Of a stretch of 64,000 nucleotides of DNA, positions 9,201 through 17,745 are shown piece after piece. The stretch spans positions 886,113 through 950,112 of the forward strand of contig NZ_CP060791.1 of NCBI RefSeq assembly GCF_018343815.1. Reading direction: 5' to 3'. The notes below the pieces were generated by a model that was not told the DNA's origin, ran no database searches, and was given only the letters and a program-made list of their open reading frames with translations. Within the stretch, counting starts at the first letter, position 1, and every line of letters begins with the position of its first letter. A program made the translations under genes and the position numbers. The DNA comes from Chlamydia crocodili (GTDB taxonomy: Bacteria; Chlamydiota; Chlamydiia; Chlamydiales; Chlamydiaceae).

Positions 9201-10389
9201 CTCCACCAGCTTTTTTAGAGGAGTTACCAGAAAATGTGATATTGACGTTTTCTTTAAGGATAATGGCTGGAGTAGATGCAGCTTCTTCAGCAGCTTTTGG
9301 ACTGGCAACACTGTTTTCACCAGAACTACCTTTCTCAGATGCACTGGTATCCGAAGATATCATCCAGAGGCTTGCTGCAGCATTTGGTTCTGATGCGCTG
9401 TTACTCACAGAATTTCCAGGAACACTACTAGCTCCAGGAACCACTCCAACACCTCCGTTTGCAGGAACCTCAGATTTTTTAGGTCCTACATAGATAGCAC
9501 TGTCTGCTTTTGTTTGATCCTGGTTTGTAGATTTAGTGAAGGATAAGTTACTAAATCCTGACAATGTTAAAGCTGATCCAGCACTATTATTAATAGCAGC
9601 TCCTTGAGCTTCTATGGTTACAGTATCAAAAATGAGGGAATGACTAGCTCCAACAAAAGTAAGAGGGCCTGCAGTATTTGAGAAACAACTTTTAGTCGGG
9701 GTCTGAGAGACTTGAGATCCATTGGGATTTGAAGAATCGGAGCTAGATGAACTGCTTGCGTCTGAGGCGACAATATCAGCTCTTAGTGATCTAGATGAAA
9801 CGCGAGATGTTGTTACTGTTTCAGTTCCAGAATTTGATGTAACTTCAGTGGATTCAGAACTAGAGCTAGAATTGTTTTCAGTGCTAACAACTGTAGTACT
9901 TGGTTGTGGAGATTCTGCGCTGGATGATTCTTCTATTTTTGGTTCTGTACTTGAACGCTCTCCTGAAGAGGTTGAAGAATCTCCTTCTGAACTTGCGTTC
10001 TTATTTTCCTTATCACTTTCGCTATTAGATTTTCCATTTTCGGATTCAGCACCATTTTTCTCTATAGATTCAACTTTAGGCTGAGACTGAACTTCAGGTT
10101 GATTGCTGGAAGCCGGTGCTTGGGTAGCGGTTACATTAGATATCGATACGTCACCCGTCAGTGTATAGATAGTTCCTGTGGGAGTTGAGGTTTCCTTATA
10201 AGTAAATCCAGATCCATTACCTCCTGTTCCTGGATAATTATCGCTAGGACCTAAATTTACGTTTCCATTTTGAGATTGAGAAACTTTTGGTTCAGAAACT
10301 TCTACAACTGCTTCTTCGGCAGCAACAATAGAGGATAATGGAAGTGTAATTGCTGATGAGATTAACAACCAAGGAACGGAAGACTTCAT
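6277..10389 (-). CDS. Very long Pmp autotransporter with Ser-rich and Ala/Pro-rich inserts
   Basis: An intact Pmp of 1370 residues, much longer than its neighbours (about 840-930). It has an N-terminal signal peptide (MKSSVPWLLISSAITLPLSS), then a Ser/Glu/Asn-rich low-complexity block at about residues 95-235. The passenger carries GGAINV, GGAVSV, GGAIHC, GGAIHT, GGAIFI and FxxN motifs, interrupted by several Ala/Pro/Lys-rich stretches without Pmp motifs. The middle domain (VGYQGKW, TGYTPTPNRRATLVPNSLW) and barrel ending in RYKF are normal. In size it resembles C. pneumoniae Pmp6, but that orthology is a guess. The inserts are probably flexible surface loops. It has its own likely promoter and is the most upstream pmp in this strand-matched cluster. 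Confidence 0.94.
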   Translation of the reverse strand: MKSSVPWLLISSAITLPLSSIVAAEEAVVEVSEPKVSQSQNGNVNLGPSDNYPGTGGNGSGFTYKETSTPTGTIYTLTGDVSISNVTATQAPASSNQPEVQSQPKVESIEKNGAESENGKSNSESDKENKNASSEGDSSTSSGERSSTEPKIEESSSAESPQPSTTVVSTENNSSSSSESTEVTSNSGTETVTTSRVSSRSLRADIVASDASSSSSSDSSNPNGSQVSQTPTKSCFSNTAGPLTFVGASHSLIFDTVTIEAQGAAINNSAGSALTLSGFSNLSFTKSTNQDQTKADSAIYVGPKKSEVPANGGVGVVPGASSVPGNSVSNSASEPNAAASLWMISSDTSASEKGSSGENSVASPKAAEEAASTPAIILKENVNITFSGNSSKKAGGAINVDGGSATIENNTGICTFSNNNAKEQGGAVSVTGNFDIAGNKTVVFSGNKAEVVPSPTESPEGKAAAVVSNQAQTPATGTGGAIHCLAGDASVPAAKAPEKVVAAATEGVLPSIRAVSLSADSPAPKVEKQADAAAAADPCVTISGNTTVTFDNNSSTVSGGAIHTKKLVLSSGGDITFSNNSSGKGGAIFITDGGDIRITAATGSITFQGNTVTTADPITIPAKPQAGAADSAVARPVSSNGQADAPQANAVQPEDGKIVAAFATFANAQVDAKAKADQNQPQKPSHNAIHLGSGATISQLRAGTGQTIFFYDPITTTKPAAASAGSSGSSGPAGPTGAYGIRAAAVTAAGAAQAATPKTPLKINAPDAQEPALKEAPVSGETKQATYNGTIVFSGEKLSAEDAKNPLNAMSVINTDVSLEAGTLVLRSGAGLLVDSFVQKDGSLIIMDGGTSIITNVPAVSNPSSKAASVPTVPNNVVPVVNASSKSDLKIISDLVASSLINFKPRGPSASAPAVSNSQVQNPDGSITITNLAVNLDSLSGGKVITLAATGTGNVTLTGDLKFQDSSQNFYDNPMLNKNFSANILDISTTTGGKVNTEGFNMIPQGSTSSNVGYQGKWEVKEVKDASGKVSFELQWISTGYTPTPNRRATLVPNSLWCSAIDIRAIQQLVEVSTQGEDFHKGIWISGISNFFHRDSMKVQKGFRHISSGYVVGASTQPITDRVIDIAFCQMFGKSKDYHLAKTRSHIYAASIHTKREKLINHYKLSNKKGSILNKLPEQMPVIFDAQLSYSLSHNSMTTKHTPDPSSKGKWNNHCVAGELGSYLPIVIDNPFIEEFSPFMKLHVVFVQQEDFKETKGGDANRNFQSAHFVNISLPIGMKFEKTNKYNIYNISLIYQPDIYRDAPKSKVFLPSTDTGWSTGATNLARQALIIDGCNHHHLTDSFEVFCHGAFELRESSRNYNLDLGGRYKF

Positions 10390-10426
10390 AACAAGGTTCT
10401 TTTGGTGATATGGAAGATTCCTTTAC

Positions 10427-10455
10427 GAAATAGGAAATGGAAATTAAAAAATCAA
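10427..10455 (-). promoter_or_regulatory. Putative sigma66 promoter of the long pmp
   Basis: Minus-strand TTGATT (10455-10450), a 17-base spacer and TATTTC (10432-10427) lie about 38 bases upstream of the ATG at 10389. Consensus match and spacing are reasonable; not proven. Confidence 0.4.
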
Positions 10456-10511
10456 GAGACAACAGAGAAGGAAAAAGAGGGGAAATACTTTGAGTATTGG
10501 AAATGAAAAAC

Positions 10512-10548
10512 ATCAAAAGCCACATTATTTTATGTGGCTTTTGATTTT
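10512..10548 (-). terminator. Rho-independent terminator, probably bidirectional
   Basis: A perfect 14-bp stem (arms 10512-10525 and 10532-10545, loop TATTTT). On the minus strand it is followed by GTTTTTC, so it should end the small membrane-protein gene at 10617-10892. On the plus strand it is followed by TTTC. Confidence 0.85.
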
Positions 10549-10616
10549 CTCGTTGATGTCTATAAAACTAGGAGAATTATTTTAGGAAGAAATCTCAGGT
10601 TTTGAGAAGAGAAGGT

Positions 10617-10892
10617 CTAATTTTTAGGATCGCAATGATGAGATGTATGACCCTTTGTACAGCAATCTCCACCTTGATGCTTCTTAGAACAACAACTACA
10701 ATAGCTTATTAAAGAAATAATCCCAGCGATTCCAATAACAATATAAGTGATTTGTGTTGCTGTTGCGCTTGCGCCTCCGCATAGTCGAGCAATAAGGTTT
10801 ACTTTATGATGAGTTAATCCTATAATTCCTACGTTCAATGCACAAAGAACAACAATAAGAGAGGATAATCCCCGAACGAGTTTGCCTAGCAT
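10617..10892 (-). CDS. Small two-helix membrane protein, DUF378-like (CT001-type)
   Basis: A 91-residue protein with two membrane segments, around residues 10-28 and 46-65. The pattern (LCALNVGIIGL, then VNLIARLCGG, then ITYIVIGIAGIISL) matches the DUF378 family of small bacterial membrane proteins of unknown function. The C-terminal tail is cysteine- and histidine-rich (CSCCSKK, DCCTKGH, HHCDPKN), suggesting metal binding or disulfides; I do not know this tail from other DUF378 members. It is the first gene of the block that in C. trachomatis precedes gatCAB. It lies divergently from gatC and ends at the strong terminator at 10512-10548. Confidence 0.85.
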   Translation of the reverse strand: MLGKLVRGLSSLIVVLCALNVGIIGLTHHKVNLIARLCGGASATATQITYIVIGIAGIISLISYCSCCSKKHQGGDCCTKGHTSHHCDPKN

Positions 10893-10988
10893 TGCTTTTC
10901 TCCTAAGTGATGTATACTTAATTCCATCTTTTAATCTTTTTTATAATTTAATAAAGTTTTTTTTTGTTTTCAGGCATTTGGGGAGACA

Positions 10989-11017
10989 TTGACTTTTTGC
11001 ATACAAGGAGTTAAGTT
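10989..11017 (+). promoter_or_regulatory. Putative promoter of the gatCAB operon
   Basis: TTGACT (10989-10994), a 17-base spacer and TAAGTT (11012-11017) lie about 75 bases before the gatC ATG. The -35 is near consensus and the -10 is weak. Confidence 0.45.
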
Positions 11018-11090
11018 GAGCAAGAAGTTTTTTCATTAAAAACTCAAAATGGACATTAGCTTCATTACAATAAATTATCGGGATTAGGAA

Positions 11091-11393
11091 ATGACACAAC
11101 CCTATGTAACTAGAGAAGAAATTTTACTTTTAGCGAAGAGCTCGGCTTTAGAATTAAGTGAAGAGCTTATTCAGGAATATGAGACTTCGTTAAACGAAGT
11201 CATCGGCATTATGAAGGCATCTATTTCCATGGATGTAACAGATGTAGTTACTGAAGTTGGTTTATCTCATGTCATCAGCCCTGAAGATTTACGAGAAGAT
11301 GTCGTCGCCTCAAGTTTCTCTCGTGAGGAGTTTCTTATTAATGTCCCCGAATCTTTAGGGGGATTAGTAAAAGTACCCACAGTAATTAAGTAG
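11091..11393 (+). CDS. gatC: Asp/Glu-tRNA amidotransferase subunit C
   Basis: A 100-residue GatC, the small subunit that wraps around GatA and GatB and stabilises the amidotransferase converting misacylated Glu-tRNA(Gln) and Asp-tRNA(Asn) to Gln-tRNA and Asn-tRNA. Family features seen are the N-terminal helix pair (VTREEILLLAKSSALELSEE) and the central LREDV segment. It begins 19 bases before the end of no other gene and is followed 19 bases later by gatA and then gatB, forming a three-gene operon. The length is typical for the family. An AGGA motif lies just upstream of the ATG. Confidence 0.95.
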   Translation: MTQPYVTREEILLLAKSSALELSEELIQEYETSLNEVIGIMKASISMDVTDVVTEVGLSHVISPEDLREDVVASSFSREEFLINVPESLGGLVKVPTVIK

Positions 11394-11412
11394 AGATCGC
11401 GGTTTTAGGAAT

Positions 11413-12888
11413 ATGTATCAAAAGAGTGCCTTAGAGTTAAGAAATGCTGTAGTGAGCGGGGAATCTTCAGCTACAGCGATAGCAGAGTATTTTTATAATA
11501 GAATAGAAACGGAAGATAGTCGCATAGGAGCCTTTCTTTCTCTTTGCCAGGAAAGAGCTTATGAAAAAGCTGCTAGTGTGGATGCGAAACGTGCAAGGGG
11601 AGAGCCTTTAGGGAAACTTGCAGGTGTACCCATAGGAATAAAAGATAATATCCATATTATGGGATTGCGTACGACTTGTGCTTCTAAGATTTTGGAAAAT
11701 TATATAGCACCTTTTGATGCTACTGTAGTTGAACGTATAGAAGCTGAAGATGGGATTATTTTAGGTAAGCTCAATATGGATGAGTTTGCCATGGGCTCTA
11801 CGACTCAGTATTCTGCTTTTCATCCAACAAAAAATCCTTGGGATTTATCTTGTGTTCCTGGAGGGTCTTCCGGAGGATCTGCAGCTGCTGTTTCTGCAAG
11901 ATTTTGTCCTATAGCCTTAGGTTCTGATACCGGAGGTTCTATACGTCAGCCCGCAGCATTTTGTGGCGTCGTTGGATTTAAGCCTTCATACGGTGCTGTG
12001 TCTCGTTATGGTTTAGTTGCTTTTGGTTCCTCATTAGATCAGATAGGCCCTTTAACGACCGTTGTTGAAGACGTGGCTTTAGCTATGGACGTTTTCTCTG
12101 GTAAAGATGAAAGAGATGCTACTTCTCAGAAGTTTTTCTCAGGATCTTTCCAAGATGCATTATCCTTAGAAGTGCCTAGTTTGATTGGCGTGCCTATGGG
12201 ATTTTTAGAAGGCTTGAGAGATGATGTTAAAGAGAACTTCTTTGAATCATTGAATATTTTAGAGCGTCAGGGCAGCCGGATCGTTGATATAGACCTCGAT
12301 ATTTTACATCACGCTGTTTCTGTATACTACATAGTAGCTTCTGCAGAGGCTACTACGAATCTCGCAAGATTTGACGGTATCCGTTATGGATACCGCTCTC
12401 CAGAAGCTCATAGTATGGAAGATGTCTATACTATTTCTCGCGTTCAAGGTTTTGGTAAGGAAGTTATGCGTAGGATCCTGTTAGGAAACTATGTGTTATC
12501 TGCAGAGCGTCAAAGCGTATACTATAAAAAAGGTACAGCAATTCGTGCGAAAATCATTCAAGCTTTCCAAACAGCTTATGAAAAATGTGATGTAATTGCT
12601 ATGCCGGTATGTTCTTGTCCTGCATTTGCTGATGGGGATATTCTCGATCCCATCTCTTTGTATCTACAAGATATCTATACTGTTGCTATGAATTTAGCCT
12701 ATTTACCTGCTATCGCTGTCCCTTCAGGGTTTTCTAAAGAAGGTTTACCTTTAGGATTTCAGGTGATTGGTCAGAAAGGGAAAGATCAGCAGGTATGTCA
12801 GGTAGGCTATAGTTTCCAAGAACATGCAGGGATTAAGAATTTATATCCTAAAGGATGTAACAAACTTTTTGATGGAGAGGTGAAATAA
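11413..12888 (+). CDS. gatA: Asp/Glu-tRNA amidotransferase subunit A
   Basis: A 491-residue GatA, the amidase-signature glutaminase subunit that releases ammonia for transamidation on GatB. The Ser-cisSer-Lys triad is visible: Lys77 in [10 protein letters not shown], Ser152 in [11 protein letters not shown] and nucleophile Ser176 in [10 protein letters not shown]. Length and motif order are normal. Its stop overlaps the gatB start by one base (TAATG), so the two subunits are translationally coupled. Chlamydiae generally need this complex because they lack glutaminyl- and asparaginyl-tRNA synthetases. Confidence 0.98.
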   Translation: MYQKSALELRNAVVSGESSATAIAEYFYNRIETEDSRIGAFLSLCQERAYEKAASVDAKRARGEPLGKLAGVPIGIKDNIHIMGLRTTCASKILENYIAPFDATVVERIEAEDGIILGKLNMDEFAMGSTTQYSAFHPTKNPWDLSCVPGGSSGGSAAAVSARFCPIALGSDTGGSIRQPAAFCGVVGFKPSYGAVSRYGLVAFGSSLDQIGPLTTVVEDVALAMDVFSGKDERDATSQKFFSGSFQDALSLEVPSLIGVPMGFLEGLRDDVKENFFESLNILERQGSRIVDIDLDILHHAVSVYYIVASAEATTNLARFDGIRYGYRSPEAHSMEDVYTISRVQGFGKEVMRRILLGNYVLSAERQSVYYKKGTAIRAKIIQAFQTAYEKCDVIAMPVCSCPAFADGDILDPISLYLQDIYTVAMNLAYLPAIAVPSGFSKEGLPLGFQVIGQKGKDQQVCQVGYSFQEHAGIKNLYPKGCNKLFDGEVK

Positions 12889-14351
12889 TGAGCGATGTTT
12901 ATGCTGATTGGGAATCCGTCATAGGTCTTGAAGTCCACGTAGAGTTAAATACCAAATCAAAGTTATTTAGCTGTGCACGAAATCGTTTTGGTGATGAACC
13001 TAATACGAATATCTCTCCTGTGTGTACAGGAATGCCAGGGTCTTTGCCTGTATTGAATAAAGAAGCAGTAAGAAAGGCTATTTTATTTGGTTGTGCAGTT
13101 CAAGGTGAAGTAGCTTTATTAAGCCGTTTCGATAGAAAGTCCTATTTTTATCCCGATAGTCCTAGGAATTTTCAAATTACGCAATTTGAGCATCCTATAG
13201 TGCGAGGGGGACATGTAAAAGCTATTGTTCAGGGTGAAGAGCGTTATTTTGAACTTGCGCAAGCGCATATTGAAGATGACGCAGGGATGTTAAAACATTT
13301 CGGAGAATTTGCCGGAGTAGACTACAACCGGGCCGGTGTACCTTTAATAGAAATTGTTTCTAAACCTTGTATGTTTTGTGCAGACGATGCTGTTGCATAC
13401 GCTACAGCTCTTGTATCTTTATTAGATTACATTGGGATTTCTGATTGTAATATGGAAGAGGGATCTGTGCGTTTCGATGTGAACGTTTCTGTACGCCCTC
13501 GGGGTAGTGAAGAATTACGCAATAAGGTAGAAATTAAAAATATGAACTCGTTTGCTTTTATGGCGCAAGCTTTAGAAGCAGAACGCTGCCGACAGATAGA
13601 TGCCTATTTAGAAAATCCTAATAAAGATCCAAAAACTGTCATTCCTGGAGCAACATACCGTTGGGATCCTGAAAAGAAAAAAACGGTATTGATGCGTCTT
13701 AAAGAGCGAGCTGAGGATTACAAATACTTTATAGAACCGGATCTTCCTGTATTGCAGTTAACAGAAGCGTATATCAATGAAATACGTGATACGCTTCCTG
13801 AACTTCCTTATGACAAATATCAAAGATATTTGCGTGAGTATGCTCTTGCTGAGGATATCGCCGCTATTTTAATTAGCGATAAGCATATCGCAAACTTCTT
13901 TGAATTAGCCGCTACAGAATGTAAGAACTATCGAGCTCTTTCTAATTGGGTGACTGTGGAATTTGCAGGACGTTGTAAAATACAAGGTAAGAACCTTGCC
14001 TTTTCGGGGATTCTTCCTAGCAGCGTAGCTCAGCTTGTCAATTTTATTGATAAGGGAGTGATTACTGGGAAGATAGCTAAAGATCTTGCCGATATGATGA
14101 TGGAATCTCCGGAAAAGAGTCCTGAAGATATTCTTAAAGAACATCCTGAAATGTTGCCAATGACAGATGAAAGTGCTTTAGTTGCGATTATTGCTGAAGT
14201 TTTAGGGGCTAATTCGCAATCTGTTGTTGATTATAAGAGTGGTAAGACCAAGGCCTTAGGGTTTTTAGTTGGGCAAATTATGAAACGCACTCAAGGAAAA
14301 GCCCCTCCAAATAGAGTGAATGAACTTTTACTTATTGAATTAGATAAATAA
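12888..14351 (+). CDS. gatB: Asp/Glu-tRNA amidotransferase subunit B
   Basis: A 487-residue GatB, the kinase/transamidase subunit that binds the misacylated tRNA, phosphorylates the side-chain carboxylate and transfers ammonia. Typical motifs are [14 protein letters not shown] near the N terminus, the metal/ATP-site region [39 protein letters not shown] and the C-terminal YqeY-like tRNA-binding domain ending [14 protein letters not shown]. It is the last gene of gatCAB; the operon ends at the hairpin terminator at 14406-14444. Confidence 0.98.
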   Translation: MSDVYADWESVIGLEVHVELNTKSKLFSCARNRFGDEPNTNISPVCTGMPGSLPVLNKEAVRKAILFGCAVQGEVALLSRFDRKSYFYPDSPRNFQITQFEHPIVRGGHVKAIVQGEERYFELAQAHIEDDAGMLKHFGEFAGVDYNRAGVPLIEIVSKPCMFCADDAVAYATALVSLLDYIGISDCNMEEGSVRFDVNVSVRPRGSEELRNKVEIKNMNSFAFMAQALEAERCRQIDAYLENPNKDPKTVIPGATYRWDPEKKKTVLMRLKERAEDYKYFIEPDLPVLQLTEAYINEIRDTLPELPYDKYQRYLREYALAEDIAAILISDKHIANFFELAATECKNYRALSNWVTVEFAGRCKIQGKNLAFSGILPSSVAQLVNFIDKGVITGKIAKDLADMMMESPEKSPEDILKEHPEMLPMTDESALVAIIAEVLGANSQSVVDYKSGKTKALGFLVGQIMKRTQGKAPPNRVNELLLIELDK

Positions 14352-14405
14352 TAGTTGAAAAATCTCGAGGTTTTTTGTAAGCTGTTGAGTATCTAAGGGA
14401 AAAAT

Positions 14406-14444
14406 GGCTCTTTTGAGGTTGAAAAACATCAAGAGAGCCTTTTT
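14406..14444 (+). terminator. Bidirectional terminator between gatB and the IncV-like gene
   Basis: An 11-bp stem with one wobble (arms 14406-14416 and 14429-14439) is followed by TTTTT on the plus strand. On the minus strand it is followed by ATTTTTC, so it can also end the convergent gene at 14477-15628. Confidence 0.85.
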
Positions 14445-14476
14445 ATTTTATCCTTAATTAGAAAAATTTTAGAAAC

Positions 14477-15628
14477 CTAGCTTTTCTTTCTTTTCTTTTT
14501 TCTACTTTGTTTACGTTGTGAATCGGAATTCTCTAGATCTGAAGATTCATCATCACCTTGACTTTGATCTCTTTCTTGTCTTTCTTCATCCTCATTTCTA
14601 TTTCTAGATCGTGATGATCCTGCAGCTCCTATGCGAGATACTCTACGAGGTGTTGAGGTGACGGGGCCTGTTGTAGTAGTGTCTCCAGAGACAGGTTGAC
14701 CTAAAGGGACATTTTGTATGGCAGAGGAGGAATCTTCTAGAGATTGAGGAGGTTGATATACGGATGAGAATGGGTTATAGGTATCATGTAAAAAAGAAAA
14801 GTCATCTTGTGCTTGAGGGGAAAATTCATCACCCGAAGATAGATAATCGGGATCAGCTTGTTCAACTTCTATTTGGTTTCTCGATCTATGTTGAAGCACT
14901 CCCTGCGAGCTTCTAGAGATATGTCGCTGACGTGTATGCGTGCGGGTTTCTTGATCTTCGCGCTCACGTCTAGCATCTGCAGCATGATCTCTTCTTCTCT
15001 CTTGAGAAACACGCTTCACATCTTTTTCGGAAGGTGTAGTTGGGGTTATTGATTGCTCGGAAACTTCAATAACCTTTTGCTGAGCTTTAATCAAAGCTTC
15101 AGTTTTAAAATGCTGGAATGTGACCTTGCTCAATGAGACTAAAGCCAATCCTATGGTCATGAAGCCCATAAGGAATTGCGGGTTAGCAAGAATAAGGGTA
15201 CTTCCTCCAGCTGTAAAGTATGCTGAAGCAATTAATGCTGAAGCTATTCCCAAAAGAATGAATGGTAAGAGAACAGCAGTAATAGTGTCGGCGATTTTCT
15301 GAGATCTTGGTGTATTGGCAACATCAGAAATGAGCATAGTCACTCCTAGGGCACCAAAAATAAACCCGGGGATTAACCCAAATAACAAAAGACCTTGTCC
15401 CTGAGAGGCAACAAGAATACCAATAATGGAAATAACAGCAATCGCGATAATCCCAATATCGAACACATAGCGCATCTTGGGGTTGCGATCGGGGAGAGAG
15501 AGAAGTCTTCCGAAAAATCCTGTGGAAGAAGTACGAATACGACTTCCGATGCCCGTATGTGGCGTGGGTATCTGACTTTTAGGAACCGGTCGGTGTGATT
15601 GCCCTAAAGGATCTATAGGATTACTCAT
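14477..15628 (-). CDS. Inc-like inclusion membrane protein (IncV/CT005-type)
   Basis: A 383-residue protein with no signal peptide. It has two closely spaced pairs of hydrophobic segments (about residues 52-105 and 118-165), then a long charged, Ser/Arg-rich tail ending in a Lys/Arg stretch (SRKKKRKKS). Paired hydrophobic segments are the signature of type III-secreted Inc proteins inserted in the inclusion membrane. Position after gatB and the general design match C. trachomatis CT005 (IncV), which tethers the inclusion to the ER by binding VAP proteins through FFAT motifs. I could not find a convincing FFAT motif here; the acidic/Phe region near DEFSPQAQDDFSFLHD is the closest. The function is therefore only suggested by synteny. 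Confidence 0.75.
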   Translation of the reverse strand: MSNPIDPLGQSHRPVPKSQIPTPHTGIGSRIRTSSTGFFGRLLSLPDRNPKMRYVFDIGIIAIAVISIIGILVASQGQGLLLFGLIPGFIFGALGVTMLISDVANTPRSQKIADTITAVLLPFILLGIASALIASAYFTAGGSTLILANPQFLMGFMTIGLALVSLSKVTFQHFKTEALIKAQQKVIEVSEQSITPTTPSEKDVKRVSQERRRDHAADARREREDQETRTHTRQRHISRSSQGVLQHRSRNQIEVEQADPDYLSSGDEFSPQAQDDFSFLHDTYNPFSSVYQPPQSLEDSSSAIQNVPLGQPVSGDTTTTGPVTSTPRRVSRIGAAGSSRSRNRNEDEERQERDQSQGDDESSDLENSDSQRKQSRKKKRKKS

Positions 15629-15779
15629 GCACGTAGCTCTGTTTTTTTATATTGTTTTAGATATGAATATAACTTTTTTAAAACCGTTATTTCATAACCA
15701 CTTAATTATATTATAAAAGTTGTTGTTGTTTAGTTGTGATAGTTTTGTTTTTTTAATTATGTTAATTTTTGGTAAAGAC

Positions 15780-15803
15780 CCTAATGTTTATTGAAACATT
15801 AGG
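15780..15803 (-). terminator. Perfect inverted repeat after the CT006-type gene
   Basis: A 10-bp perfect stem (CCTAATGTTT with AAACATTAGG, 4-base loop) lies 45 bases past the stop of the gene at 15848-16438. The T run after it is short (GTCTTTACC), so the terminator call is tentative. Confidence 0.5.
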
Positions 15804-15847
15804 TAACGATTTTCCAAGAAAGAGTAGGGATGGAAGCAGTAAAAAAA

Positions 15848-16438
15848 TTAGGAATTTCCGTTTTCTAAAGTAGCTTCCACGTTGTGGTTCGTAACTTCGG
15901 AAGAACCTTTCCGGCTAGGATGAGAGAGGTCCAGAGATGATGAGGAGGAAGATGAAGTTTCTTCTGAAGTCGTGGATGTTTTAATCTCTTCGATTTGTAA
16001 AGATCTTAAAGAAAATAATTCCCTATGGATATTTAAAAGCGTAGCGCTGGCGCCTACAGCTCCGCAGACACCGATCATAAAGAAGACGACCTCGGGAGCG
16101 ACCATAACTAAGCCAAAAATAGCACCAATAATAAGAGCAGAGACCAAAAGGCTGATGAACCATGCTGCCAGATAAGGAAGAGCATGTTTGCAACTTCTTG
16201 TAGAAATTGCTTTTAATGCGCAGGTAAAAGGAATCAATCCTAAAGCCGAGAATGTGGCTAAAGGGAAGGTAATAATTTTAATTGTCCCAAGAATAACAGA
16301 TGCCACTACCTCAATAGCCATTGCCGTTTTCGGATATTGCTGTGCTTTATTTTGACAGCGACGTGCAAGGACCCTCTCAGGAAATGTGCAATCGAAATAA
16401 ATTTGTGAGCTTTTTTTACAAACTTCACGACAATTCAT
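15848..16438 (-). CDS. Inc-like membrane protein (CT006-type)
   Basis: A 196-residue protein with four hydrophobic segments grouped in two pairs (about residues 40-75 and 86-135) and a hydrophilic Ser/Thr-rich tail with a run of seven serines. The cytosolic-facing, Ser-rich tail and bilobed hydrophobic layout fit the Inc class. It lies upstream of, and on the same strand as, the IncV-like gene, as CT006 and CT005 do in C. trachomatis. The short N terminus is Cys-rich (MNCREVCKK, FDC, RRC). No enzymatic domain is recognisable. Confidence 0.7.
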   Translation of the reverse strand: MNCREVCKKSSQIYFDCTFPERVLARRCQNKAQQYPKTAMAIEVVASVILGTIKIITFPLATFSALGLIPFTCALKAISTRSCKHALPYLAAWFISLLVSALIIGAIFGLVMVAPEVVFFMIGVCGAVGASATLLNIHRELFSLRSLQIEEIKTSTTSEETSSSSSSSLDLSHPSRKGSSEVTNHNVEATLENGNS

Positions 16439-16568
16439 TTTAACCTAAAAATGAACTTATACATTAGAATGCAAAAAGTTTAGATAGTTGTAAAATTTAG
16501 TACAATCTAAATTCTAACTAAAACTAATTATACACAATATAACTGCATAAGATTTTTTTTATTTTTCT

Positions 16569-17519
16569 TCAGAAAGAAAGTACAGCAGATCCACCAAAGA
16601 AGGCAGAAGATTTAAAAGGATGGTTTGTCACGTTGTTATTGTGACTATCTGCTAGAGAAATGTCACTGCCGATAGACCATCCATAAAAGAGCTTAATAAA
16701 GCTTCCTGGCCAAGGGCAGAGTCTTACATTACCTTCAATTTCACGGCCTTGGTATTCAAAAATACCTTCCGAAGAAGCAAGATCGTTGGAATGAAGTTTC
16801 TTTCGTAACCGCGTTAGGCGATAGGCGGCTCCAAAATCACAAACAGAGGTGCAGTTATATTCTATGGAGAAGTTCACTGGATAGATGCAGTTGATCGTGA
16901 GTTTATCATTAGGTTTGTAGGTGGCACCTAGTAAAGGCCAGGCCTTTTCTTGGTGCAAGCCTGTTTCATTGATTACACCAAAAATCACAGAAAGTTGTTG
17001 CGTAGCTTGATATTTTCCAGAAAGTACTGCTTGATATAGCCCGTAGCCTGCTTCCATATTTTCTGGATCGATAAGGCTAGAAAGAACCACAGACCATTGC
17101 CAATTTCTTAAGGATAGTGTGTAGGCACCTGCAGATAGCAAAATATAGCTATAATATGACTTGTCTTGGAAAGTATAGTATCCTAGAGAATTTGGATCCC
17201 CAGGTACGGGTTGAGTATTATCCCAAAGAATATTTGCCCCTACATAACCTGTAGAAAATAGTATTCCCGATTGTGGAGTTAGGGGAAGAGTACAAAGGAA
17301 AGTTGCATCAAATTGGCGATAGCCAAGAGATTGATTGGAGAGTTTTTTAAAGTCAGCACTTTCTACTTGTAAATATTGCGTTTGTAGAGAAAAAGGACGT
17401 GGCCTGGGACAGGCATCACGAGCTTCTTTATCAACGCCGCAGGCATCATGAACAATGTAGATGGGTGTGGAGAGTAGATGACCAGCAAGAGTCATCACAT
17501 GAAATAACAACTTCAACAT
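16569..17519 (-). CDS. Putative outer membrane beta-barrel protein (CT007-type)
   Basis: A 316-residue protein with an N-terminal hydrophobic stretch (MLKLLFHVMTLAGHLLS) that could be a signal peptide. Many alternating hydrophobic/aromatic strands follow (FDATFLCTLPL, YSYILLSAGAYTLSL, WQWSVVLSSL, FIKLFYGWSIG), and the C-terminal residue is Phe (GGSAVLSF), typical of outer membrane barrels recognised by BamA. It occupies the CT007 position between the CT006-type gene and rnhC. The substrate or role is unknown to me. Confidence 0.65.
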   Translation of the reverse strand: MLKLLFHVMTLAGHLLSTPIYIVHDACGVDKEARDACPRPRPFSLQTQYLQVESADFKKLSNQSLGYRQFDATFLCTLPLTPQSGILFSTGYVGANILWDNTQPVPGDPNSLGYYTFQDKSYYSYILLSAGAYTLSLRNWQWSVVLSSLIDPENMEAGYGLYQAVLSGKYQATQQLSVIFGVINETGLHQEKAWPLLGATYKPNDKLTINCIYPVNFSIEYNCTSVCDFGAAYRLTRLRKKLHSNDLASSEGIFEYQGREIEGNVRLCPWPGSFIKLFYGWSIGSDISLADSHNNNVTNHPFKSSAFFGGSAVLSF

Positions 17520-17685
17520 ATCTCTATTTACAGCTCCTGCAGGAAATATCTCTTAGAATATCTTGTGAAGAGGAAGAGATACTATCCCGGTTTTTGGAAA
17601 TGAGTCTTAGCTATTTTGATCTATCTTAATAAAAGTTAGACTATACTTTCATAGGATAGATTACTACTTATTTTCACAGGAGTTA

Positions 17686-17745
17686 ATGATGAGCGTATTT
17701 TTTATTTCAATAGCAATCGCCGTTCTTTCCACACTATGTTTTTAA
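17686..17745 (+). CDS. Possible 19-residue hydrophobic peptide
   Basis: A strong Shine-Dalgarno sequence (AGGAG) lies five bases before ATGATG, opening a 19-codon frame (MMSVFFISIAIAVLSTLCF) that is almost entirely hydrophobic and would span a membrane once. Its last four bases overlap the end of rnhC on the other strand. The good ribosome-binding site suggests it may be real, but short hydrophobic frames arise by chance in AT-rich DNA. Confidence 0.35.
   Translation: MMSVFFISIAIAVLSTLCF

Noticed and set aside
7553-10084. Several plus-strand frames of 60-160 codons opposite the long pmp
   Set aside because: They mirror the biased Ser/Ala/Pro codons of the pmp in antisense, lack ribosome-binding sites and resemble no family.
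14477-15628. FFAT motif for VAP binding in the IncV-like protein
   Set aside because: Several acidic/Phe stretches were tried (DEFSPQA, DDFSFLHD), but none has the aromatic at position 2 together with the required acidic, Ser/Thr or Ala positions.
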